In this document: piece after piece, positions 55,656 to 63,371 of the stretch | Numbering within the stretch: position 1 is the first letter of the stretch | How the letters are laid out: every line of letters begins with the position of its first letter | From: Pseudomonas sp. GR 6-02 | GTDB taxonomy: Bacteria; Pseudomonadota; Gammaproteobacteria; Pseudomonadales; Pseudomonadaceae | Direction: 5' to 3' | Assembly (NCBI RefSeq): GCF_001655615.1 | Contig: NZ_CP011567.1 | Location: 868,001-932,000 of the forward strand | Length of the DNA: 64,000 bases | The notes under the pieces: model-generated | The model's database searches: none | The model's input: only the letters and a program-made list of their open reading frames with translations | Told to the model about the DNA's origin: nothing | Program-made: the position numbers and the translations under genes

Positions 55656-55667
55656 GCAAACGTTTGC
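55656..55667. promoter_or_regulatory. LacI-type palindrome upstream of opdP
   Basis: GCAAACGTTTGC is a perfect 12-bp palindrome with the central CG common in LacI-family operators, 83 bp before the opdP start. The regulator is not known. Confidence 0.4.
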
Positions 55668-55746
55668 TGCAGGCCGATTTGACGAATTACGGCAATACGC
55701 TTGCGTGAGGGCGGAATCCGCCCCCCCAGCGTTTCTGGCTAATTGG

Positions 55747-57348
55747 TTATTGGTCGATACTGACGCCCGAGAACACGTTGCGACCGAAGGGGCTGACCTT
55801 GAACCCTTCGACTTTGGCGCTCAACGGCTGGTTGACCATCGAGTGGGCGACCGGCGTGATCGGCACCTGCTGCTTGAGGTACTGCTGCGCCTGTTTGTAG
55901 AGCACGGTGCGCTGGTCGCGATCGGTGACGACCTTGGCCCGCTTGATCAGCTTGTCGTAGGCCGGATCACACCACATGGAGTAGTTGTTGCCGCCAATGG
56001 CATCGCAGCTATAGAGCGTGCCGAGCCAGTTGTCCGGGTCACCGTTGTCACCGGTCCAGCCGATCAGGCTGATGTCGTGCTCGCCGTTCTTGGTGCGCTT
56101 GATGTACTCGCCCCATTCGTAGCTGACGATCTTGACCTTGAGGCCGATCTTCGCCCAGTCCGCCTGGAGCATTTCGGCCATCAGTTTGGCGTTGGGGTTG
56201 TACGGACGCTGGACCGGCATGGCCCAGAGAGTGATTTCGGTGCCTTCCTTCACGCCGGCAGCCTTGAGCAGTTCCTTGGCTTTTTCCGGGTTGTAGGAGG
56301 CGTCCTTTATGGTGTCGTCATAGGACCACTGGGTCGGTGGCATGGCATTGACCGCCAGTTGACCGGCACCTTGATAGACGGCGTTGAGAATGCCTTGCTT
56401 GTTCACCGCCATGTCCAGCGCCTGGCGCACTTCGAGCTGGTCGAAAGGCTTGTGCCGGACGTTATAGGCAATGTAGCCAAGGTTGAAGCCGGGTTTCTCG
56501 ATCAGCTGCAGTTTCGGATCATTCTTCAGTGCGGTCACGTCGGCGGGGCGCGGGTGCAGGGTGATCTGGCATTCGTTGGCCTTGAGCTTCTGCACGCGCA
56601 CCGAGGCGTCGGTGTTGATGGCAAAAATCAGGTTGTCGAGCTTGACCCGGCTCGGGTCCCAGTACTGTTTGTTGCCGCTGTAACGGATGTTGGAGTCTTT
56701 CTGGTAGCTCTTGAACACGAACGGCCCGGTGCCGATCGGCTTCTGGTTGATCTCGCTCGGCTTGCCGGCCGCCAGCAACTGGTCGGCGTATTCGGCCGAA
56801 AGGATGGCGGCGAAGCTCATGGCGATGTTCTGGATGAACGCGGCGTCGACGTTGTTGAGCGTCATCACCACGGTCAGCGGCCCGGTCTTTTCGACCTTGG
56901 CAATATTCTTGTTCAGGCTCATCCCGTTGAAATACGGGAACTCGGTCGGATAAGCCTTACGGAACGGGTGCTGCGGATCGAGCATGCGATTAAACGTGAA
57001 CAGCACGTCGTCGGCGTTGAAATCGCGAGTCGGCGTGAAGTATTTGGTCGTGTGAAACTTCACCCCTTCACGCAGATGAAACGTGTATTTGAGTCCGTCC
57101 TCGGAAATATCCCAGCGGGTTGCCAGGCCTGGCACGACATTGGTGGCGCCTTTTTCAAACTCTGCCAAACGGTTGTACAGCGGCTCGGCGGCGTCGTTAT
57201 CGGTCGCAGTGGTGTACTGCGCGGTGTCGAAACCGGCGGGGCTGCCTTCGGAGCAGAACACCAGGCTGTTATTGGCGGCCTGGCTGATGGAAGTGGCGGC
57301 CAGCAGGCCGGTGCCCAGCAATGCGGATAAAACCAAGGAATGGCGCAT
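55747..57348 (-). CDS. Peptide ABC transporter substrate-binding protein (dppA3 position)
   Basis: The 533-residue SBP family 5 protein begins at ATG 57348 (MRHSLVLSALLGTGLLAATS) after GAGGGAG; the ten codons before it are dropped. Signal cleavage is near SQA-ANNSLVF. Family segments are FCSEGSPAGFDTAQYTT, YTFHLREGVKFHTTKYFTP, INQKPIGTGPFVFKSYQKDS and GWTGDNGDPDNWLGTLYSCD. It differs from its neighbours at DNDAAEPLYNRLAEFEKGA. It ends 174 bp before opdP and is likely expressed from its own promoter because a terminator lies upstream. Confidence 0.92.
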   Translation of the reverse strand: MRHSLVLSALLGTGLLAATSISQAANNSLVFCSEGSPAGFDTAQYTTATDNDAAEPLYNRLAEFEKGATNVVPGLATRWDISEDGLKYTFHLREGVKFHTTKYFTPTRDFNADDVLFTFNRMLDPQHPFRKAYPTEFPYFNGMSLNKNIAKVEKTGPLTVVMTLNNVDAAFIQNIAMSFAAILSAEYADQLLAAGKPSEINQKPIGTGPFVFKSYQKDSNIRYSGNKQYWDPSRVKLDNLIFAINTDASVRVQKLKANECQITLHPRPADVTALKNDPKLQLIEKPGFNLGYIAYNVRHKPFDQLEVRQALDMAVNKQGILNAVYQGAGQLAVNAMPPTQWSYDDTIKDASYNPEKAKELLKAAGVKEGTEITLWAMPVQRPYNPNAKLMAEMLQADWAKIGLKVKIVSYEWGEYIKRTKNGEHDISLIGWTGDNGDPDNWLGTLYSCDAIGGNNYSMWCDPAYDKLIKRAKVVTDRDQRTVLYKQAQQYLKQQVPITPVAHSMVNQPLSAKVEGFKVSPFGRNVFSGVSIDQ

Positions 57349-57650
57349 GACGCTCCCTCTTTTTGTAGTGTTATTCAATGCGCCGCGATCCCGTCCGGGG
57401 ACGTTGTGGCGGCATTGAGCTCAAACCAATACGGGCAGCAAACCGATAGCCCACACAGTCACTGGTCAGAACCCGACGGTAGGTGCCGTGGGTCTGGCAG
57501 TAAATGCGCTGAGTCCTAAAGACTCGTAGGAAAAGGCAACGCGTCCTAACCCCTGGCTGCGTCAGACAGCGGATTTGGATGTAGGCAAATTCCTAGCTTC
57601 TCGGCAGAAAAAAGCAGCGGCGACACTGAAAACGTCGCCGCTGCCTTTTC
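57349..57650. other. Intergenic region between dppA2- and dppA3-type genes
   Basis: The 302-bp gap contains the dppA2 terminator and, nearer the dppA3-type gene, GAGTCCTAAAGACTC (57511-57525), which shares AGTCCTAAAGA with the leader of the next binding-protein gene. No gene is seen. Confidence 0.45.
57606..57645 (-). terminator. Intrinsic terminator of the dppA2-type gene
   Basis: On the minus strand GCAGCGGCGAC (57644-57634) pairs perfectly with GTCGCCGCTGC (57624-57614), followed by a six-T run. It ends the upstream binding-protein transcript 6 nt after its stop codon. Confidence 0.88.
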
Positions 57651-59276
57651 TTATTTGCTGACGCTGACGCCGTAGAAGGAGTTCAAGCCAAATGGGCTGA
57701 TCTTGAAGTCCTGCACGTTGGCGCGCATGGGTTGGAACACCGTCGAGTGAGCGATAGGTGTCATTGGAACAGCATCTTTGAGGACGTGTTGCGCCTGTTT
57801 GTACAGTTCGGTGCGCTTGGCCTGATCGGTGGTGCGTTTGGCTTCCTTGACGAGGCCGTCGAATTTCTTGTCGCACCATTTGGAGAAGTTGTTGCCACTC
57901 AGCGAGTCGCAGCCGAACAGCACGTTGAGCCAGTTGTCCGGATCACCATTGTCGCCGCTCCAGCCGATGATCATCGCCTGGTTCTCGCCGCCTTTGGAGC
58001 GCTTGATGTACTCGCCCCATTCGTAGCTGGTGATCTTCACGTTCAGGCCGATCTTCTTCCAGTCGGACTGCAGCATTTCAGCCATCAGCTTGGCGTTCGG
58101 GTTGTACGGACGCTGTACCGGCATCGCCCACAGAACGATTTCGGTGCCTTCCTTGACGCCGGCTTCCTTGAGCAGCTGCTTGGCTTTCTCAGGATCGTAC
58201 TTGGCATCCTTGATGGTGGTGTCGTAGGACCATTGGGTCGGCGGCATGGCGTTGACGGCCAGTTGGCCTGCGCCCTGATAAACCGAGTCGATGATCTGCG
58301 GCTTGTTGACGGCCATGTCCAGCGCCTGACGAACTCGCAGGTCGGCCAGCGGGTTCGGCTCGTTGCTGCCCTTGACCTTGTCCATCACGTTATAGGCGAT
58401 GTAGCCCAGGTTGAAACCAGCCTGCTCAGGCATCTTCAAAGTTTTATCTTCTTTGAGCGCCTTCAGGTCGGCTGGACGCGGGAACAGAGTGATCTGGCAC
58501 TCGTTCTTCTTCAGCTTCTGGATGCGTACCGACGGGTCGGTGGTGATGGCGAAGATCAGGTTGTCGATCTTCACGTCATCAGGCTTCCAGTAGTCCTTGT
58601 TCCCGGTGTAGCGGATGTTGGAGTCTTTCTGGTAGCTCTTGAACACGAACGGGCCGGTGCCGATCGGTTTCTGGTTGATGTCGGCAGCCTTGCCTTCCTT
58701 GAGCAGCTGGGCAGCGTACTCGGCGGACTGGATCGAGGCGAAGCTCATGGCCATGTTCTGGATGAACGCGGCGTCTACGTCTTTGAGGGTGAACTTGACG
58801 GTGTGGTCGTCGACTTTATCGATCTTGGTGATGTTGGTATCCATCCCCATGTCGGTGAAGTACGGGAATTCGGTCGGGTACGCCTTACGGAACGGGTCAT
58901 CCTTGTTAATCATGCGATTGAAGGTGAACAGCACGTCGTCGGCGTTGAACTCACGCGTCGGCTTGAAATACGGGGTGGTGTGGAACTTGACGCCTTCACG
59001 CAGGTGGAAAGTGTAAGTCAGGCCGTCACTGGAAATGTCCCACTTGGTCGCCAGGCCAGGAATCACAGCGGTGCCGCCGCGCTCGAACTGGGTCAGGCGG
59101 TTGAACATGGTTTCTGCAGAGGCGTCGAAGTCGGTTCCGGTGGTGTACTGACCTGGGTCGAAACCGGCCGGGCTTCCTTCGGAGCAGAACACCAGGTTAG
59201 ACGCCGCTTGGGCGAAAGGTGCACTGGCTAACAGGCTTGCGCCGACTAAAAACGGAATGACCGCGTGTTTAAGCAT
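57651..59276 (-). CDS. Peptide ABC transporter substrate-binding protein (dppA2 position)
   Basis: The 541-residue protein starts at ATG 59276 (MLKHAVIPFLVGASLLASAP) with GAGG 5 nt upstream and signal cleavage near AQA-ASNLVF. Core segments are FCSEGSPAGFDPGQYTTGTDFDASAET, YTFHLREGVKFHTTPYFKP, INQKPIGTGPFVFKSYQKDS and GWSGDNGDPDNWLNVLFGCD. It is closest to the dppA1-type paralog. Its own leader and terminator suggest an independent unit, perhaps giving a different peptide range to the shared DppBCDF channel. Confidence 0.92.
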   Translation of the reverse strand: MLKHAVIPFLVGASLLASAPFAQAASNLVFCSEGSPAGFDPGQYTTGTDFDASAETMFNRLTQFERGGTAVIPGLATKWDISSDGLTYTFHLREGVKFHTTPYFKPTREFNADDVLFTFNRMINKDDPFRKAYPTEFPYFTDMGMDTNITKIDKVDDHTVKFTLKDVDAAFIQNMAMSFASIQSAEYAAQLLKEGKAADINQKPIGTGPFVFKSYQKDSNIRYTGNKDYWKPDDVKIDNLIFAITTDPSVRIQKLKKNECQITLFPRPADLKALKEDKTLKMPEQAGFNLGYIAYNVMDKVKGSNEPNPLADLRVRQALDMAVNKPQIIDSVYQGAGQLAVNAMPPTQWSYDTTIKDAKYDPEKAKQLLKEAGVKEGTEIVLWAMPVQRPYNPNAKLMAEMLQSDWKKIGLNVKITSYEWGEYIKRSKGGENQAMIIGWSGDNGDPDNWLNVLFGCDSLSGNNFSKWCDKKFDGLVKEAKRTTDQAKRTELYKQAQHVLKDAVPMTPIAHSTVFQPMRANVQDFKISPFGLNSFYGVSVSK

Positions 59277-59533
59277 GGTGGCCTCATGATTTGTTGTCAT
59301 TTTTGGATTAGAGGACGACCTCGTGAGTCGACCTGCGGATACTTATGCAGGGGCCGTACCCAATGCAAGATCCGGAATGGCCACAAGTCCTAAAGAGTGG
59401 CACGAACGTACCTTAATGTCGCATATGTGTAAAAACTGATGTATTTGACCGTTTGCGCAGGTTTTTTACGGTGCAAGTCGTGCACCGATAAGGGGCGACC
59501 GGGGCGGTTGACGCACCCGGTTGGAGCCTGGTG

Positions 59534-61144
59534 TTACTTATTTATACCCACGCCATAGAACGGTGTGAGGCCAAACGGACTGATCTTGAAGTCGGTGACT
59601 TCCTTGCGCAGTGGCTGGAACACCGTCGAGTTGGCAATGGGTGTGATAGGTACTTGTTGTTTAAGGATTTGCTGGGCCTGTTGGTACAGTTTGACCCGCT
59701 GTTGTTTGTCCGTGGACACCTTGGCTTGCTGCACCAGTTTGTCGTAGACCGGGTCACACCATTTGGCGTAGTTGCTACCTTTCACCGCAGCGCAGCTGTA
59801 GAGCACGCCGAGCCAGTTATCCGGGTCACCGTTGTCGCCGGTCCAGCCGTAGATCATTGCGTCATGCTCACCGTTCTTGGCGCGCTTGATGTACTCGCCC
59901 CATTCATAGCTGACGATGTTGGCCTTGATCCCGACTTTCTCCCAATCCTGCTGGATCATCTGTGCCGACATCCGCGCATTGGGGTTGGAGGCGCGCTGCA
60001 CGGTCATGGCCCACAGATTAATTGTGGTGCCGGGAGCAACTCCCGCTTCTTTCAGTAGCGCGCGGGCTTTGGTCGGGTCGTGCGGGGCGTCCTTGATGCT
60101 CGGGTCATACGACCATTGCGCCGGTGGCAAGGCGTTTTGCGCCAGTTGCCCGGCACTCTGGTAGACAGCCTTGATGATCGCCGGCTTGTCGATGGCCATG
60201 TCCAGCGCCTGACGCACCTTGAGCTGGTCCAGCGGTGGGTGGGTCACGTTGTAGGCAAGGAAGCCGAGGTTGAAACCGGCTTGCTTGAGCACCCTCAGAT
60301 TAGGGTCTTGCTCCATCACTTCGATGTCTGCCGGGCGTGGGTAGCCGCTGACCTGGCACTCGCCGGCCTTGAGTTTTTGCAAGCGCACGGCGGCGTCCGG
60401 GGTGATCGAGAAAATCAGGTTGTCGAGTTTCACGTCCTCGGGTTTCCAGTAGGCCTTGTTGGCGGTGTAGCGGATTTGCGAGTCCTTTTGGTAGCGCTTG
60501 AACACGAATGGGCCGGTGCCGACGGGTTTCTGGTTGAGATCGGCGGATTTGCCTTCCTTTAACAGTTGGGCGGCGTATTCGGCGGATTGCACCGAGGCGA
60601 AGCTCATGGCGAGGTTTTGCACGAATGCGGCGTCGACGTTGTTCAGGCTGAAGCGCACGGTGTGGTCGTCGATCTTGTCGATGCTTTTGATCGTGGTGTT
60701 CAGGCCCATGTCGGTGAAGTACGGCGACTCGGCGGGGTAGGCCTTGCGGAAGGCGTTGTCCGGGTCGAGCAGGCGCTGGAAGGTGAACAGCACGTCGTCG
60801 GCGTTGAAGTCGCGGGTGGGGGTGAAGTAGTCGGTGGTGTGGAATTTCACGCCGTCGCGCAGGTGGAAGGTGTAGGTGAGGCCGTCCTCGGATACGTCCC
60901 ATTTTGTTGCCAGGCCGGGTTCGATTTCGGTGCCGCCGCGTTTGAATTGGGTGAGGCGGTTGAAGACGGTTTCGGCGGAGGCGTCGAAGTCGGTGCCGCT
61001 GGTGTATTGGCTGGGGTCGAATCCGGCAGGGCTGGCTTCGGAGCAGTAGACCAGGGTGGTGGCGGCTTGGGCGGTTTGTGCGAGTGATGCGGTTGTGGCG
61101 AGGGCGAGTGCGAGCAGAAGTGGTTTGACGGTGGTTCTTTCCAT
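59534..61144 (-). CDS. Peptide ABC transporter substrate-binding protein (dppA1 position)
   Basis: The 536-residue protein is the outermost gene of the cluster. Signal peptide MERTTVKPLLLALALATTAS ends near AQA-ATTLVY. Family segments are YCSEASPAGFDPSQYTSGTDFDASAET, YTFHLRDGVKFHTTDYFTP, LNQKPVGTGPFVFKRYQKDS and GWTGDNGDPDNWLGVLYSCAAVKG. The early codons (60,800-61,140) have simpler, G-rich third positions, such as GGCGGTG runs on the plus strand, than the rest. An inverted repeat upstream (61167-61215) may be regulatory. Confidence 0.92.
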   Translation of the reverse strand: MERTTVKPLLLALALATTASLAQTAQAATTLVYCSEASPAGFDPSQYTSGTDFDASAETVFNRLTQFKRGGTEIEPGLATKWDVSEDGLTYTFHLRDGVKFHTTDYFTPTRDFNADDVLFTFQRLLDPDNAFRKAYPAESPYFTDMGLNTTIKSIDKIDDHTVRFSLNNVDAAFVQNLAMSFASVQSAEYAAQLLKEGKSADLNQKPVGTGPFVFKRYQKDSQIRYTANKAYWKPEDVKLDNLIFSITPDAAVRLQKLKAGECQVSGYPRPADIEVMEQDPNLRVLKQAGFNLGFLAYNVTHPPLDQLKVRQALDMAIDKPAIIKAVYQSAGQLAQNALPPAQWSYDPSIKDAPHDPTKARALLKEAGVAPGTTINLWAMTVQRASNPNARMSAQMIQQDWEKVGIKANIVSYEWGEYIKRAKNGEHDAMIYGWTGDNGDPDNWLGVLYSCAAVKGSNYAKWCDPVYDKLVQQAKVSTDKQQRVKLYQQAQQILKQQVPITPIANSTVFQPLRKEVTDFKISPFGLTPFYGVGINK

Positions 61145-61166
61145 GGAGTCCCCGGGATTTGAGCAG

Positions 61167-61215
61167 CGATATTTTCCTGAGAGTAGCGTTGTTGGCGGGG
61201 AGGGCGGAAATATCG
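61167..61215. promoter_or_regulatory. Inverted repeat upstream of the dppA1-type gene
   Basis: CGATATTTTCC (61167-61177) and GGAAATATCG (61206-61215) are inverted arms 28 bp apart, 23-71 bp before the start codon. They could be operator half-sites or a leader hairpin. Confidence 0.35.
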
Positions 61216-61277
61216 TTTTTTGAGGGGGACCCCTCTATCCGGGCATAGTCTGCCGGTCTTTGCGTTGATGGCGGACT

Positions 61278-61354
61278 GTAGGAGCTGCCGAAGGCTGTGA
61301 TCTTTTGATCTTAAAAATCAACGTCAAAAGATCGCAGCCTTCGGCAGCTCCTAC
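61278..61354. repeat. Long inverted repeat (GATCGCAGCCTTCGGCAGCTCC family)
   Basis: Two 31-nt arms, beginning GTAGGAGCTGCCGAAGGCTG at 61278 and ending GCAGCTCCTAC at 61354, are complementary except for one position and flank a 15-nt loop. Related, less perfect copies lie at 32393-32492 and 46182-46220. Confidence 0.9.
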
Positions 61355-61424
61355 GCAAAGCGGTGTCAGGCGGGCGTTGTGGGTGAAGTTAATCCGTTTC
61401 ACGTTGCTTGAATGAGCGCGTGGC

Positions 61425-61658
61425 TCACGCCGTATACCGGGCCCGACTAAAAAACAGCGCAGCCCCGAGGGCGATAGCATTGGTTGAAACGATGCCCAGA
61501 TCGAAGCCGGCGATGAAAGGCGGCAGCATAAAAATACTCGAAAACCCCAGAGCGAACAGGGTGATGCCCAGCCATTTTCTGAGGCCATAGGATTTCAGAT
61601 AGAAGAACAACAGCAGGAATACTGCATAAGCCACGGCGTACAGGCCATATTCGTTCAT
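61425..61658 (-). CDS. Small membrane protein, unknown
   Basis: The 77-residue product has two or three hydrophobic segments (YGLYAVAYAVFLLLFFYL; WLGITLFALGFSSIFMLPPFIAGF; LGIVSTNAIALGAALFF) and a short basic tail. No family is recognised. The ATG lies 4 nt after the stop of the upstream 160-residue gene, with GGGTGAG as ribosome site, so the two form an operon. The pair sits between the dpp cluster and the SIMPL gene, where P. aeruginosa has no extra genes as far as I remember. Confidence 0.65.
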   Translation of the reverse strand: MNEYGLYAVAYAVFLLLFFYLKSYGLRKWLGITLFALGFSSIFMLPPFIAGFDLGIVSTNAIALGAALFFSRARYTA

Positions 61659-61662
61659 GATC

Positions 61663-62145
61663 TCACCCGCCTTGAGTCTTGATGATCATGGACGATCCTG
61701 AGTGCTGAGGGCCTATGCCACCGCTGACCTGTGCATCCAGGCTGACGATGACATCGCCGGCGTGATAAGTCGGCAATTTGCTCAGCGTGAACTCGCGGAC
61801 TGCCCATCCCACCGGGATGGCCGCACCGGGCATGAATTTACCTGCCGCTGCCCCGAAAACACCACTGGTGAGGTTGGCGATACTTGTTCGTTGAGCATTG
61901 AGTAAGTCCCCCTGTTGCCGGGTCAGGGGTTTGGAGATCCCGACCATCATTTGGCAAGGCAAATCCTTGGCGAGCATTTTGTCATAGAGCTCTACCACCA
62001 GATTGCTCACTTCATAGTGGGCGGCTTTCGCTTCACCAAAATGCAGTGTTCTGAGGCTACCCCGTTCACCGGCTGACAGGGTGAAGCGCGATACGTTGAA
62101 GACAATTCCATGGTTGCCGGAAAACTGATCCCTTTCAAACTTCAA
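61663..62145 (-). CDS. Protein of unknown function (TTG start)
   Basis: The 160-residue product is not recognised. It lacks a signal peptide. A small-residue-rich hydrophobic stretch (TSGVFGAAAGKFMPGAAIPVGWAV, ~95-118) could be a hairpin-like membrane-active helix, and the tail is Gly/Ser-rich. TTG at 62145 is chosen because AAGGA lies 8 nt upstream; no better in-frame start exists near it. Internal ATGs would remove the conserved-looking N-terminus. It is followed at 4 nt by the small membrane protein gene. Codon GC looks slightly lower than in its neighbours. Confidence 0.6.
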   Translation of the reverse strand: MKFERDQFSGNHGIVFNVSRFTLSAGERGSLRTLHFGEAKAAHYEVSNLVVELYDKMLAKDLPCQMMVGISKPLTRQQGDLLNAQRTSIANLTSGVFGAAAGKFMPGAAIPVGWAVREFTLSKLPTYHAGDVIVSLDAQVSGGIGPQHSGSSMIIKTQGG

Positions 62146-62288
62146 TGCTCGCGTCCTTATCGAGTCTGGAAAGGCAGGGAGTTTCTCTTAGCTCCTGGGC
62201 TTTCGCAAATGCAAAATCAAAAGCAGCTGAGGCGGCCTGTTTACTCGCGTGTACACCGCCCTGCCGTTTTCGTGTCCGGGTTATCGCA

Positions 62289-63005
62289 TCAAGGCATCAA
62301 CACTTCAATCGCCCCATCCGCTGTCATGCTGACCTGGCTGGTGCCGGCTTCAACTTCTGGCGTCACCGGTGCCGAATCCATGCCGGCGGCTTTCATCATC
62401 ATCGGCCCGCGCATGTACGGTTGTGGATAGCCGTTGCTGTTGAGGTTCAGGTTGACGATTTTGTAGCTCTTGCCGCCCAGGGCGTCGGTGGCCAGTTGGG
62501 CGCGGGCCTTGAAGGCGGTCACGGCTTCTTTGAGCAGGGCGTCTTCGCTGGCTTTGCGGGTTGGCGTTGCGATGGCGAAGTCCATGCCGCCCATTTTCAG
62601 GTCGGTGAGCAATTCGCCGGTGAGTTTGGACAGGGCGGCGAAGTCCGAGCTTTCCAGGCGCAGTTCGGCGCGTTCGCGCCAGCCGGTGATTTTCTGGCCT
62701 TTGGTGTCGTAGATCGGGTAGCTGTTGCGGCTGCCTTGGCGCAGGGTGATGTCCTTGACCTGTTTGGCCTGGGCCAGCGCCTTGTTCATGGTAGTGCTGA
62801 CGTCGGCGGCGAGTTTGGCCGGGTCGGTGTTTTGTTCTTCGGTGTAGAGGGTCACGATCATCAGGTCGCGGGCCACTTCCTGGCTGACTTCGGCGCGCAG
62901 GGAGATCTGGTTGTAATGCAACTCGTCGACGGCCAGGGCCGGGAGGCTGGCGGCGGTGCCAACGCTTAGGGCAAGAAGGGCGGCGCTGCGGCGCAATGTG
63001 TGCAT
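62289..63005 (-). CDS. Periplasmic SIMPL (DUF541) domain protein
   Basis: The 238-residue protein has a signal peptide (MHTLRRSAALLALSVGTAAS, cleavage near ALA-VDELHYN) and a SIMPL domain to the end, seen as VARDLMIVTLYTEEQNTDPAKLAADVSTTMNKAL, YPIYDTKGQKITGWRERAELRLES, and VTAFKARAQLATDALGGKSYKIVNLNLN. SIMPL proteins are periplasmic or outer-membrane-associated and have been linked to oxidative stress tolerance. It is divergent from roxS across a REP pair, matching the PA4495-PA4494 arrangement. Confidence 0.92.
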   Translation of the reverse strand: MHTLRRSAALLALSVGTAASLPALAVDELHYNQISLRAEVSQEVARDLMIVTLYTEEQNTDPAKLAADVSTTMNKALAQAKQVKDITLRQGSRNSYPIYDTKGQKITGWRERAELRLESSDFAALSKLTGELLTDLKMGGMDFAIATPTRKASEDALLKEAVTAFKARAQLATDALGGKSYKIVNLNLNSNGYPQPYMRGPMMMKAAGMDSAPVTPEVEAGTSQVSMTADGAIEVLMP

Positions 63006-63371
63006 GAAAAGCTCCTTGGACGATGCGCAGGGGTTAGGGTCCGAACCTGCGTGAAACCATCAGACTCTAGCTTCAATGGTCCGTTTCGCACAGTTACAAC
63101 TTCTATACAGATGGAATGCTGGTGATCCTGTGGCGAGGGGGCTTGCCCCCGTTCGGCTGCGCAGCAGTCGCCATTCGGCAGATACAGTATGCAGGATCAA
63201 AACGCGGTGGCAGGTTTGGGACTGCTTCGCAGTCCAACGGGGGCAAGCCCCCTCGCCACAGGGGCACTCGTCACAAAAGAGCCTGTGGTCGTTTGCCGCA
63301 CTTTCGCCTCTCAGGCCCGCGGCTTGGTTATACTCCGTGCGATCCGCCTGGAGCGCTCATCAGGAGAGCTC
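63006..63371. other. Divergent SIMPL-roxS intergenic region
   Basis: The 366-bp gap is mostly the REP pair at 63127-63262. The remaining parts should hold the promoters of the two divergent genes. I see no additional gene. Confidence 0.5.
63127..63262. repeat. REP pair (REPIN-like), GGGGGC variant
   Basis: Arms CCTGTGGCGAGGGGGCTTGC (63127 on) and the complement ending CCCTCGCCACAGG (63262) flank an ~86-bp spacer. The core is GAGGGGGCTTGCCCCC, a variant of the GAGGGAGCTTGCTCCC seen at 16171 and 42311. Confidence 0.9.
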
